A DNA stretch of 64,000 bases, taken from Bradyrhizobium guangxiense (GTDB taxonomy: Bacteria > Pseudomonadota > Alphaproteobacteria > Rhizobiales > Xanthobacteraceae). Location: positions 5,424,501 through 5,488,500 of the forward strand of contig NZ_CP022219.1 of assembly GCF_004114915.1 (NCBI RefSeq), written 5' to 3'. The notes below the pieces were generated by a model that searched no databases, was not told where the DNA came from, and worked only from the letters and a program-made list of their open reading frames with translations. The translations under genes were made by a program, and so were the position numbers. Shown one piece after another: positions 36,369 to 44,832 of the stretch (position 1 is its first letter; every line of letters begins with the position of its first letter).

Positions 36369-37133
36369 TCATGCCATCGCTCCGAGTTGACCCTGCCGGT
36401 CGACCAGCAGCCACGTCGTTCGTGCTACCGCCAACACCTCCTGCTGCGCATCGAGCAAGGCGCTCTCGGCAAAGAGCTTGCGGCCTTCCCGCCCGGTCGG
36501 CCACGCCACCACCACGCATCGATCTCCGGGACGCGGCCGGCGATCGATCCGAGCGGCCATGCGTCCGAGCAGCGCCGTTTCGTCGCCCTTCAATCCCAGG
36601 TGCCGGGCGCCAACGCTGCAATAGCCGGTCGGGCAGTCGAGAGCGGCCCAGACGAACTCGGTCGCGACATAGCCGTCCGCACCGTACAGGCTGCCATCAG
36701 GCACCCAGGGCGCCGCGAACACGACAGGCCTGCCCGAGGGCAGCGCCGCCTGCAGCGGACCGGCGAATATGCGCAGACCGTCGCCCTGGGCACGCGCGGG
36801 GCCACAGACAAAGCAAGTCGGAAGGTCGTGGGTCTGCTCGTCGTAAGGTGTTCGGCCGGCCGCCTCTTCGGCCGCCTCGTAGCTCACCCTGGGAACATCA
36901 GGCACATCGATGCCTGTTGCACGCGCCGTGGCGAGCAGCCTGTCGTTCTCGCGCAACTCGATTCCGCCGTCGGCCCCCGTCAACACCTCGAGCGACCGCT
37001 CCAGCGGCGGCGGGACGCGCAACGTCACTTCGACGTCTCCCGCGGCGTGCCTTGCGAGACATCCGCATACATAGCCTCCGTTGCCGGAGTTGGGCGGGCC
37101 CCGGAAGCGTCTGTCGATGACCAGCGATACCAT
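36369..37133 (-). CDS. Hotdog-fold-like protein of unknown function
   Basis: A 254-residue soluble protein. FRGPPNSGNGGYVCGCLARH at the start and the central LPTCFVCGPARAQGDGLRIF resemble double-hotdog thioesterase-like proteins (NGG-helix motif; C-FVCGP segment). I do not recognise a characterised member. With a CoA-transferase in the same operon, an acyl-CoA thioesterase or hydratase role is plausible but unproven. It lies 19 bases upstream of the aldolase gene. Confidence 0.7.
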   Translation of the reverse strand: MVSLVIDRRFRGPPNSGNGGYVCGCLARHAAGDVEVTLRVPPPLERSLEVLTGADGGIELRENDRLLATARATGIDVPDVPRVSYEAAEEAAGRTPYDEQTHDLPTCFVCGPARAQGDGLRIFAGPLQAALPSGRPVVFAAPWVPDGSLYGADGYVATEFVWAALDCPTGYCSVGARHLGLKGDETALLGRMAARIDRRPRPGDRCVVVAWPTGREGRKLFAESALLDAQQEVLAVARTTWLLVDRQGQLGAMA

Positions 37134-37154
37134 TGCAGTTCTCGTCCGCGGCGT

Positions 37155-37724
37155 TCAGCGTCCCATCGCGAAGAACTCGTCGTTCGGGCGCATGCTGGTG
37201 ACGTTGGCGAGGCGGTTCGACATGCCGAAGAATGCAGCGATGGCCGCAATGTCCCAGGCGTCCTCCTCGGTGAATCCGTGACCCTTGAGATCCTCGACGT
37301 CGGAATCGTCCACCTCATAGGCGCGCGCCGAGACCTTCATCGCGAAATCGAGCATCGCCCTCTGCCGGGCGGTGATATCGGCCTTGCGGTAATTGGCGGC
37401 GACCTGGTCCGCGATCAGCGGATTCTTCGCGCGCACGCGCAGGATGGCGCCGTGTGCCACGACGCAATACTGGCATTGATTGGCGCTGCTGGTCGCGACA
37501 ACGATCATTTCGCGCTCGGCCTTGGTGATCGGCCCGGGCTTATCCATCAGAGCGTCGTGATAGGCGAAGAACGCCCGGAACTCGTCCGGACGATGTGCCA
37601 GCGTCAGGAAGACGTTGGGGACGAAGCCGGACTTCTCCTGAACCGCCTCGATGCGCGTGCGGATATCCTCGGGGAGCGCCGCGATGTCGGGCACGGGAAA
37701 GCGGCGGATGGCGGGCGCAGACAT
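37155..37724 (-). CDS. Peroxidase-related (AhpD-like) protein
   Basis: A 189-residue protein of the uncharacterised peroxidase-related family. It has NQCQYCVVAHGAIL, with CxxC and a nearby His, preceded by the helix KAEREMIVVATSSA. The catalytic pair suggests disulfide-based peroxide reduction. It lies directly downstream of the molybdoenzyme gene and might protect it or recycle a thiol reductant (inference). AGGAG precedes the ATG. Confidence 0.85.
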   Translation of the reverse strand: MSAPAIRRFPVPDIAALPEDIRTRIEAVQEKSGFVPNVFLTLAHRPDEFRAFFAYHDALMDKPGPITKAEREMIVVATSSANQCQYCVVAHGAILRVRAKNPLIADQVAANYRKADITARQRAMLDFAMKVSARAYEVDDSDVEDLKGHGFTEEDAWDIAAIAAFFGMSNRLANVTSMRPNDEFFAMGR

Positions 37725-37738
37725 GTTCCAAGCTCCTG

Positions 37739-40051
37739 TTAGACTGCCGCGAGCGCGACGAGCGTTTCCTGATAGGCCTCGAACGCATCGCGTCGATCGG
37801 CGGCGTACGGCTCGACTCGCACGAGGCAGGGGTGGGCCGAACAGCCCTGGCCGAATTGAGACGTGCCGATATCGAGCGTGAGCACGTTCGGATTACCGGC
37901 GATCTCCAGGCCGCTATTGCCTGTCGGCGTGAACCAGGCACCGGTCGGAAGCACCAGCACGCCCGGACGGACCGTGTCGGTGACCTCTGCCGTCGCAAGG
38001 CACTCCCCGCGGCCGTTCCAAATGCGGATCGTCTGGCCGTCGGCGATGCCGAGGGCAGCCGCGTCGTCGGGATGAAGGCGAGCTTGTTCACGGCCATTGC
38101 GCTTCATGGCCCGGCTCGATCCCCCGGTTTCGAGCTGACTGTGAAGACGGCCAGCCGGCTGCTGCGAGATGAGGTGCATTTGGCCGGCGTCGGCAGCATT
38201 GCGGAGCCACTCGGCCGGTTCGATCCAGGCGGGATGCGGGCGGCAGTCTGCATAGTGCAGGCCGGCCAGGTTCTCGCTGCCGAGCACGATCTTTCCGCTT
38301 TCGGTCCTGAGCGCATGCTCCTTCGGCTCGTTGCGGAAGTCGGCCAGGAAGGTGTGCTCTGCCTCGACCGGGCAGCGGGCATAGCCCACTTCCCAGAACG
38401 CATCGAAATCCGGCATCGCGAAGCCGAAGCGCTGCGAAGCGTCGCTGCGGCAGGCCTCGTAGAGATGCCGAATCCAGCCTATTTCATCTCGGCCTTCGTT
38501 AAATCGATCGGCCACTCCAAGCTTGGCTGCAATCGCGTTGAAGATCTCGAAGTCGGAGCGGGATTCGCCCAGCGGCTCGATCGCCTTCTTCATCGCCAGG
38601 ATAAAGTCGGAGCGCCTGTTGCCGGCAAGATCGTTGCGCTCGATTGACGTGGTTGCCGGCAGCACGATGTCGGCCCGCTGGGCTGTCGCCGTGAACATCG
38701 GGTCCTGCACGATGATCGTTTCGGGCCTCGTCCAGGCTTCCGACAGGCGATTGAGGTCCTGGTGATGGTGGTAGGGATTGCCGCCCGCCCAATAAACCAG
38801 CCTCGTATCCGGATAGGTGCGGACCTCGCCTTCGTAGCTGAATGGGCCGCCGGGATTGAGCAGCATGTCGCTGATCCGCGCCACCGGGATGAAGCTGTCG
38901 ATTGGCCTGGTCAGTTGTGAAATAGCCGGCGACCTGCCGAGGTTGAGTGGGGCCCCCACGCCCCCCAGGGAAGCGTAGCCGTAACCGACGCCGCCGCCTG
39001 GCAATCCGATCTGGCCGACAATCGATGCAAGTCCGAGCGCCGCCCAGAACGGCTGTTCGCCGTGATGGGCACGCTGCAGGCTCCAGCTCACGGTCAGCAT
39101 GCTGCGCGTGTCGACCAGGCGGCTTGCCAGCCGCGCGATCTTGTCCGCATCGAGGCCGCAGATGCTCGCGGCCCACACCGCCTCCTTGCGCGCGCCGTCC
39201 GTCTTGCCTTCCAGATAGCCAAGCAAGCGATCCGCGCCGCTGGTACAGCGCGCGAGGAAATCGGTATCGTGCCGGCCCGCCTTCACGATCTCGCCGGCAA
39301 GGCCGAGCATCAGCGCCGTGTCTGTGTTCGGCCGGATCGGCCACCATTCGGCGTTGACCCAATCGGGCAGATCATCCTTCAGCGGCGAGACGTGAATGAC
39401 CTTGACGCCGCGTTCGACGATCTGCCTGAGATAGGTTTCGAGCCGGTGGCTGCCGATTCCCCCGGCCTCGTTTTGGGCCGTTCGCGGCGACAGAGCGCCG
39501 AACACCACCAGCGTCTCGGTGTGCTGTGCGATCGTGTCGAGCGTGTTGGCGCGGCCGCCGCATGCGTCGTCGCTGCCCAGCGTGTGGCGCAAGATCACGG
39601 GACCTGCCGCGATCGAATAGGTATCGACGTGCCTGGTGAAGCCGCCAACCAGATTGAGCATGCGCTTCAGAAGCGAAGAGGCATGATGCAGGCGGCCGGA
39701 GTTGGTCCAGCCATAGGAACCCGCGAAGATCGACGCGTTGCCGAAGGTGCCGGCGACGCGGCGCACCTCGTCGGCGACCAGCGTCGTCACCTCGTCCCAG
39801 CTCACCGGCACGAACTTCTCCCGGCCGCGGCCCCGGCGGTCGCTCTTCTCGCGTTTGTCGAGCCAGCCCGAGCGGACCATCGGTCGCAGCACGCGCCGCT
39901 CGGGGTTGGCCCATTCGGCAATGGAATAGATGATCGGGGAAGGCGCCGGATCGTGCTCGAACGGTTCGACGCCCACGATGCGATCGTCCTCGACCAGGAT
40001 CGTGTACGCACCCCAATGGCTGCAATGCGGGACCCGCTTGATCCTGCTCAT
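37739..40051 (-). CDS. BisC/TorA-like molybdopterin oxidoreductase
   Basis: A 770-residue enzyme of the DMSO-reductase family. It lacks the N-terminal 4Fe-4S cysteines and a twin-arginine signal, like cytoplasmic biotin-sulfoxide reductase (BisC). The Mo ligand is probably S118 in GSYGWTNSGRLHHA. Cofactor-binding blocks are TLVVFGALSPRTAQNEAG, LVYWAGGNPYHHHQDLNRL, TSIERNDLAGNRRSD and a C-terminal molydopterin-binding domain (HPDDAAALGIADGQTIRIWN). Family members reduce S- or N-oxides; others are hydroxylases or transhydroxylases. It overlaps the CoA-transferase beta gene by four bases (ATGA), a strong sign of joint function that is unusual for BisC. Confidence 0.9.
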   Translation of the reverse strand: MSRIKRVPHCSHWGAYTILVEDDRIVGVEPFEHDPAPSPIIYSIAEWANPERRVLRPMVRSGWLDKREKSDRRGRGREKFVPVSWDEVTTLVADEVRRVAGTFGNASIFAGSYGWTNSGRLHHASSLLKRMLNLVGGFTRHVDTYSIAAGPVILRHTLGSDDACGGRANTLDTIAQHTETLVVFGALSPRTAQNEAGGIGSHRLETYLRQIVERGVKVIHVSPLKDDLPDWVNAEWWPIRPNTDTALMLGLAGEIVKAGRHDTDFLARCTSGADRLLGYLEGKTDGARKEAVWAASICGLDADKIARLASRLVDTRSMLTVSWSLQRAHHGEQPFWAALGLASIVGQIGLPGGGVGYGYASLGGVGAPLNLGRSPAISQLTRPIDSFIPVARISDMLLNPGGPFSYEGEVRTYPDTRLVYWAGGNPYHHHQDLNRLSEAWTRPETIIVQDPMFTATAQRADIVLPATTSIERNDLAGNRRSDFILAMKKAIEPLGESRSDFEIFNAIAAKLGVADRFNEGRDEIGWIRHLYEACRSDASQRFGFAMPDFDAFWEVGYARCPVEAEHTFLADFRNEPKEHALRTESGKIVLGSENLAGLHYADCRPHPAWIEPAEWLRNAADAGQMHLISQQPAGRLHSQLETGGSSRAMKRNGREQARLHPDDAAALGIADGQTIRIWNGRGECLATAEVTDTVRPGVLVLPTGAWFTPTGNSGLEIAGNPNVLTLDIGTSQFGQGCSAHPCLVRVEPYAADRRDAFEAYQETLVALAAV

Positions 40052-40806
40052 GCGTCGACCGTCCCAAGATCGCGCCGCATCTGCGCGGCGAATTCGGGAT
40101 AGGTCTCGGCGAGCTCGTCGAACACGCGGCCGCGGAGCAGATCGAGCGTCGCTCGATCCGGCAGCGAGGTCTGCCGCGGCGCGGCGTCATGCTCGAACCG
40201 AAAGCCGGTCGCTTGCTTGATCTCCGCAAGATCGTGCCCGGGGTGAACACTTTCCAGCTCGAACCCCGGCCGCGTCTTGTCGAATCGAAAGAGTCCCTTG
40301 CCGGTCAAGAGAGCAATAGGGCCGCCGCTCCGGAAGACGCCCTCGGGACTGACACCCGGGGCACTGATAAAGTCCACCTTCTCGACGAACACGCGCGGGG
40401 TATGCTCCTCGCGGAACAGGATGACGCGCGGCACGACGAAATAGAGATAGGCCGATCCGAACGAGCCTGGCCAGCGCACGCTCGAACGCGGATAGTCGCC
40501 GGCGCCGACGAGGTTCACGTTGCCGAAGCCGTCGATCTGGCCGCCGCCGAGGAAGAACGCATCGATTCGGCCCTGACCCGCGCAATCGAACAGCTCGGCC
40601 GAACCGTTGGTGAAGAAATTATGCTCGACAGAGCCGAGAATGGAGATGCGGGGACCGACGGCGCCGTCCGCTTCCTTCATTGCACGCAGCAGCATCGCGC
40701 CGGCCGCAGGAATGGGAGATGACGCTCCGACCGCGACATGCCTGACACCATCGAGCAGCCGCGCGATCGTGCAGATCAGCACTTCGCGAGGAAGGACCTC
40801 GGCCAT
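40048..40806 (-). CDS. CoA-transferase beta subunit
   Basis: A 252-residue subunit of a two-subunit class I CoA-transferase or related CoA-ring hydrolase. Recognisable stretches are HVAVGASSPIPAAGAMLLRA, SVEHNFFTNGSAELFDCAGQ (in the position of the catalytic-Glu region, where a Glu is not obvious), DAFFLGGGQIDGFGNVNLVG and LTGKGLFRFDKTRPGFEL. The ATG shares one base with the alpha stop (TGATG), and its own stop overlaps the molybdoenzyme start. The absence of a clear catalytic Glu resembles the IpdAB-type hydrolases and leaves open whether it transfers CoA at all (inference). Confidence 0.85.
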   Translation of the reverse strand: MAEVLPREVLICTIARLLDGVRHVAVGASSPIPAAGAMLLRAMKEADGAVGPRISILGSVEHNFFTNGSAELFDCAGQGRIDAFFLGGGQIDGFGNVNLVGAGDYPRSSVRWPGSFGSAYLYFVVPRVILFREEHTPRVFVEKVDFISAPGVSPEGVFRSGGPIALLTGKGLFRFDKTRPGFELESVHPGHDLAEIKQATGFRFEHDAAPRQTSLPDRATLDLLRGRVFDELAETYPEFAAQMRRDLGTVDA

Positions 40807-41618
40807 CACGCGGGCTCCATCTGCGTCTGGGCCATATAGGCCGAGAAGCCATCGGCCGTTCGTGCCGCTTTCGCGTAGCGTGCGATCTCTGCGCTGTCGG
40901 CCGGATACTCGCCCCATAGACCGTATGGCCACGCCCCCTTTGGAGCACGCGCCACCGCCGTGACGTAGAGCGCCGGCAGCACGCCGGCGGCGCACATCTC
41001 ATCCGCAAGCAGATTCTCCTCGACGCCCCGCTCCACCGTGACGAGAACGAGCCGCGAGGCGTAAGCCATTGCGGCAAGCTCGCGGCGCCGTCCGATCCAG
41101 ACATTGCCGAAGCGATCAGCCATGGGCACGTGGAAGATCGTGACGTCGGGCTTGATGGCCGGAATCAGCACGATCGGATCACCCCCGTCCGCCAGCGGAT
41201 TGTCGACGACGCGCCAATCATCGCGATGGCGGAGCAGGTCCGTTCCGATCAGCCCCCGGAGCGGCATGAAGGGACTGCCCTTCTGCGCCGCCATCAGGCC
41301 CGCATGGATGGCGGGACACGTGGCGTCCTTCAATCGAACCGCGCCCTCCTTGACAGCGGCGTTGACCCTTGGCGCTCCGCCTGCCTCACCCAGCGAGACG
41401 GCGCTGGTCTCCACCGTCCGAACCAGACCTGCACCGATCAGCTGGTCGACCTGCAATCCGCCGGTCGGCACGCAGACGAGATCGAGATTGCCCGCGCCAT
41501 GCTCGATGATCGGCTGCGTCATGGCCATGGAGACGCCGGCATAATCGACCGGCAGCGCCACGCGCATGCCCGGCTCGATGTGCTTCGCCATTGCGCGAGG
41601 CTCGCTCAACACCATCAT
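40806..41618 (-). CDS. CoA-transferase alpha subunit
   Basis: A 270-residue alpha subunit of a family I CoA-transferase (glutaconate/IpdA-like). It has HIEPGMRVALPVDYAGVSMA, VCVPTGGLQVDQLIGAGLVR and VTIFHVPMADRFGNVWIGRR. It would convert a carboxylic acid to its CoA ester, or act on a CoA intermediate, together with the beta subunit. It is the first gene of the eight-gene minus operon. The start is uncertain: two ATGs lie directly after a GGGGGG stretch, and GTG/TTG codons 2-3 codons later have better spacing. The 17-base operator at 41631 ends only 13 bases upstream of this start. Confidence 0.87.
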   Translation of the reverse strand: MMVLSEPRAMAKHIEPGMRVALPVDYAGVSMAMTQPIIEHGAGNLDLVCVPTGGLQVDQLIGAGLVRTVETSAVSLGEAGGAPRVNAAVKEGAVRLKDATCPAIHAGLMAAQKGSPFMPLRGLIGTDLLRHRDDWRVVDNPLADGGDPIVLIPAIKPDVTIFHVPMADRFGNVWIGRRRELAAMAYASRLVLVTVERGVEENLLADEMCAAGVLPALYVTAVARAPKGAWPYGLWGEYPADSAEIARYAKAARTADGFSAYMAQTQMEPA

Positions 41619-41630
41619 CCCCCCTATGTT

Positions 41631-41647
41631 GTTCTATATTATAGAAC
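41631..41647. promoter_or_regulatory. IclR-type operator 1 (perfect palindrome)
   Basis: GTTCTATA-T-TATAGAAC is a perfect 8-1-8 inverted repeat 13 bases before the CoA-transferase alpha start, where it would block transcription or initiation of the minus operon. It matches a second site at 41826. The AT-rich palindrome stands out in GC-rich DNA. An IclR regulator is encoded at the end of the divergent operon. Confidence 0.75.
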
Positions 41648-41825
41648 GTAATTCCAAATTTATGTTAGGCGGATTTCGACGACGCTGTCAATCTGGGTTG
41701 CCTGCGAGGCCTTCATTTGCAGGACTTCCGCTTGCACAGCCGGCCACAGCCGCGTGCCATTGCGCTGCGATCAGTCAGGTCGACTTGACAAGATGCCCCG
41801 TTACGCCAACAATAATTGGAATAAC

Positions 41826-41842
41826 GTTCTACAATATAGAAC
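41826..41842. promoter_or_regulatory. IclR-type operator 2
   Basis: GTTCTACA-A-TATAGAAC differs from operator 1 in two central positions but keeps GTTCTA-N5-TAGAAC, arranged 17 bases before the start of the plus-strand ABC ATPase gene. A TTGACA-like -35 lies at 41785-41790 with only a weak -10 about 17 bases on (AACAAT). The two operators are 195 bases apart, centre to centre. Confidence 0.75.
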
Positions 41843-41858
41843 ATGCTGGGAGGAAAGA

Positions 41859-43013
41859 ATGGGTGAGCCCGCGGCTCAGCGCGCGATGCGCTCCGGCGAT
41901 GCGAATGTTCGGGCATTGCTGACCGGCCGCCTCAGGGAACGCGACGCGATCGGATCGAGCATCGCCGTCCGCGACGCGGTGAAGACCTACGGCAGCTTTC
42001 ATGCCGTCGACCGGATCAGCATCGACATCGAACCAGGCGAATTCATCACGCTTCTTGGCCCCTCCGGCAGCGGAAAGACGACGCTGCTCAATCTCGTGGC
42101 CGGATTCCAGAGCCTCGACAGCGGCGAGATCCTGGTCGACGGAAAGCCTGTCCACAACGTACCCACGCACAAGCGCGGCTTCGGCATGGTGTTCCAGAGC
42201 TATGCGCTGTTTCCGAACATGACGGTCAGCCAGAACGTCGCGTTTCCGCTTCGCATGGCGGGCGTCGATCGGGCGACTGCGGAGCGACGCGTCGCCGAAA
42301 CGCTGGAGATCATGCGGCTGACCGAGCATGCGGCGAAATCTCCCTCTCAGATGTCTGGCGGGCAGCAGCAGCGCGTCGCGATCGCGCGCGCCATCGTCAA
42401 GCGGCCCAAGGTCGTGCTGATGGACGAACCGCTCAGTGCCCTCGACAGGCGGCTGCGCGAGCAGATCCAGATCGAGATCCGCGATCTTCATCAGACCATC
42501 GGCAGCACCATCCTGTTCGTCACGCATGACCAGGGCGAAGCCCTGACCATGAGCGACCGCATCGCAGTGCTCAACGCCGGCAGGATCGTTCAAATCGGCC
42601 GTCCGCTGGACATCTATCGACATCCGACCGATCGCTTCGTCGCCTCTTTCGTCGGCGAGAGCAATCTGGTCGAGGCGGAGATCCTGCAGAAGCGCGGATC
42701 GACGCTGACGATGAAGAACCGCGCAGGATACGTGTTCAGCGCCGAAAGCCGGGACACGATCGACGTCGGGCGCGCAACCGTGCTCGTGCGCCCGGAACGC
42801 ATCGCCGTGTCGAACGAACCGACTGCGAATTCCGTGCCCGTCAGCGTCACGTCTGCGATCTTCCTCGGCGAGATCCTGCGGATCGAGGCCCAAATAGATG
42901 GCGGAGAGCCGCTTCTGATCAGGTGTACTGACATGGCCGACCGGCCCCTGCCGACCGTCGGGGATCGCCTGCACGTGAGTTGGGGCGCCGCGGACTGCTG
43001 GGTGCTTGCATGA
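41859..43013 (+). CDS. Polyamine-type ABC transporter ATP-binding protein (PotA-like)
   Basis: A 384-residue ATPase. Walker A GPSGSGKTT is at 67-75, the signature SGGQQ at 166-170, Walker B VVLMDEP near 185-191, and a TOBE-like C-terminal domain covers about 300-384. This is the spermidine/putrescine (PotA/PotG) subfamily, which also serves ferric iron and other amino compounds. An N-terminal extension of about 30 residues is unusual. GGAGGAAAG precedes the ATG. The gene overlaps the permease gene by four bases (ATGA). Confidence 0.9.
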   Translation: MGEPAAQRAMRSGDANVRALLTGRLRERDAIGSSIAVRDAVKTYGSFHAVDRISIDIEPGEFITLLGPSGSGKTTLLNLVAGFQSLDSGEILVDGKPVHNVPTHKRGFGMVFQSYALFPNMTVSQNVAFPLRMAGVDRATAERRVAETLEIMRLTEHAAKSPSQMSGGQQQRVAIARAIVKRPKVVLMDEPLSALDRRLREQIQIEIRDLHQTIGSTILFVTHDQGEALTMSDRIAVLNAGRIVQIGRPLDIYRHPTDRFVASFVGESNLVEAEILQKRGSTLTMKNRAGYVFSAESRDTIDVGRATVLVRPERIAVSNEPTANSVPVSVTSAIFLGEILRIEAQIDGGEPLLIRCTDMADRPLPTVGDRLHVSWGAADCWVLA

Positions 43014-44800
43014 CCTCGGCATCGATCGGCCTCCAGACAGACCGTCCTGCGGATCTCGATCTCGTCAGGAGGTTGAGGGATCCCGCGCCGCTGCTCCTGC
43101 CTGCGCTCGCATTTCTGGCCTTCATCTATCTCCTGCCGCTGATCGATCTCATCCGGATCAGCCTGAGCGGGCCATCGTGGTCGTCTTACTTCGAGCGCGT
43201 GTTCGCGATACCGCTCTATTGGGATTCGCTCGTCCGCACGATGCAGATCTCGGTCACCGTTGCGGGCCTGTGCCTGCTGTTCGGATATCCGACTGCGCTG
43301 CTCATTCACCGCAGTCGCGGCATCGTTCAGGTGCTGATCGCGACCGCGATCGTGCTGCCCTATTTCATTGCCATCCTGATCCGGACCTACGCCTGGATGG
43401 TCCTGCTCGGCCGCAATGGGCCGGTCAACAAGCTGCTGGTTTCGATCGGCATACTGAGCGAGCCCGTGCAGCTTCTCTTCAATCGCGGCACGGTGCTTCT
43501 CGGCATGACCGCGGTGCTTCTGCCGCTGATGGTGCTGACGATCTATTCCAGCGTGGCGCGCCTTGACCAAAGCCTGACCCGCGCGGCGCTGGCGAGCGGC
43601 GCCGGGCCCATTGCGGCATTCTGGCGCGTGATGCTGCCGCTGACCTTGCCTGGAATGGGCGCCGGCTTCCTGCTGGTCTTCGTCGCCGCCATCGGCTTCT
43701 TCATTACGCCAACCCTGCTCGGGGGACCCGGTGACCAGATGTTTGCAATGCATATCACCCAGCAGGCGGACTCCGTCACGTCTGAAGGATTCCTGCAGGC
43801 CTTGGGCGTGGTGCTGCTGACGATCATATTGGCGGTGGTCGCGGTGGCCGGACGCTTCCTCGGCTTCGAGTTCATTTGGGGCGGCCGCAAGCTGACGGAA
43901 GCCACACCAAGAGCGACCCCCCGCACCGCCGCCGATGTCAGCCAGCGCAATCTCGGCGCCATAGCTGCCGATCTGATCGGCTGGCCGCTGCTGCGGCTGT
44001 TCGGGCGTCTGCCGGCGAGCTGCGGAACTTGGACCGTTCGTATCATGGGCGGCATGGTCATCGCCATTCTCATCCTGCCGATCATCGTGGTGATGATCAT
44101 TTCCTTCAGCAACGCAAGCTATCTGACCTTCCCGCCGCCAGGCTTCTCACTGCGCTGGTACGAGCAGTTCTTCTCCGATTCGAACTGGATGCGGGCGTTC
44201 TGGACATCCCTGATCGTCGCGGCGATGTCGGCCGGAATTGCGATCGTGCTCGGGGCGTCGGCCGCGCTCGGCATCGTCAGAAGCAGCATTCGCGGCAAAT
44301 CCGCCATCATGCTGCTGCTCGTCAGTCCGATCATCGTTCCTCCGGTCGTGCTCGGCCTGTCGCTCTACAGCCTGTTCCTGCGTTTCGATCTCGTCGGCTC
44401 CGTCTTCGGCCTTGCCGCGGCGCATGCGATCGGCGGCCTTCCCATCGTCGTGGTGATCCTGTCCGCATCGCTTCAAGGCGTCGATGCCAGGCTCGAACAG
44501 GCGGCCGCCGTCCATGGCGCATCGCCCCTGACGGTGTTCCGCCTGGTGACACTGCCTGCCATCATGCCGGGCCTGGCTGCTGCGGCGTTCTTCGCCTTCC
44601 TGCACTCGTTCGACGAGTTGGTGCTGACGCTGTTCCTGTCGAGCGCGCAGCTGAAGACACTTCCGCTCATGCTGTGGGGCGACATCAATTATCGGCTCAA
44701 TCCGGTGCTGGCCGTGGTCTCGACGCTGGAGGTGCTGCTGGTGGTCGCAGGGCTGGTTCTTGCACGACCCGTTCTCGCCACGTCGCGGAAGGCAACGTGA
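43010..44800 (+). CDS. Fused PotB-PotC-like permease
   Basis: A 596-residue permease that combines the two membrane subunits. The PotB-like half (about 25-295) has LLLPALAFLAFIYLLPLIDL and the EAA loop TRAALASGAGPIAAFWRVML. A central linker (about 296-345) leads to a PotC-like half (about 345-596) with AAAVHGASPLTVFRLVTLPA. Each half has about six helices and its own EAA loop, so it can bind two copies of the ATPase without a partner permease. The polyamine family normally uses separate PotB and PotC. Confidence 0.9.
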   Translation: MTSASIGLQTDRPADLDLVRRLRDPAPLLLPALAFLAFIYLLPLIDLIRISLSGPSWSSYFERVFAIPLYWDSLVRTMQISVTVAGLCLLFGYPTALLIHRSRGIVQVLIATAIVLPYFIAILIRTYAWMVLLGRNGPVNKLLVSIGILSEPVQLLFNRGTVLLGMTAVLLPLMVLTIYSSVARLDQSLTRAALASGAGPIAAFWRVMLPLTLPGMGAGFLLVFVAAIGFFITPTLLGGPGDQMFAMHITQQADSVTSEGFLQALGVVLLTIILAVVAVAGRFLGFEFIWGGRKLTEATPRATPRTAADVSQRNLGAIAADLIGWPLLRLFGRLPASCGTWTVRIMGGMVIAILILPIIVVMIISFSNASYLTFPPPGFSLRWYEQFFSDSNWMRAFWTSLIVAAMSAGIAIVLGASAALGIVRSSIRGKSAIMLLLVSPIIVPPVVLGLSLYSLFLRFDLVGSVFGLAAAHAIGGLPIVVVILSASLQGVDARLEQAAAVHGASPLTVFRLVTLPAIMPGLAAAAFFAFLHSFDELVLTLFLSSAQLKTLPLMLWGDINYRLNPVLAVVSTLEVLLVVAGLVLARPVLATSRKAT

Positions 44801-44832
44801 CAAGTATCAATTTCAAGTGGAGGAAAAAGAGG

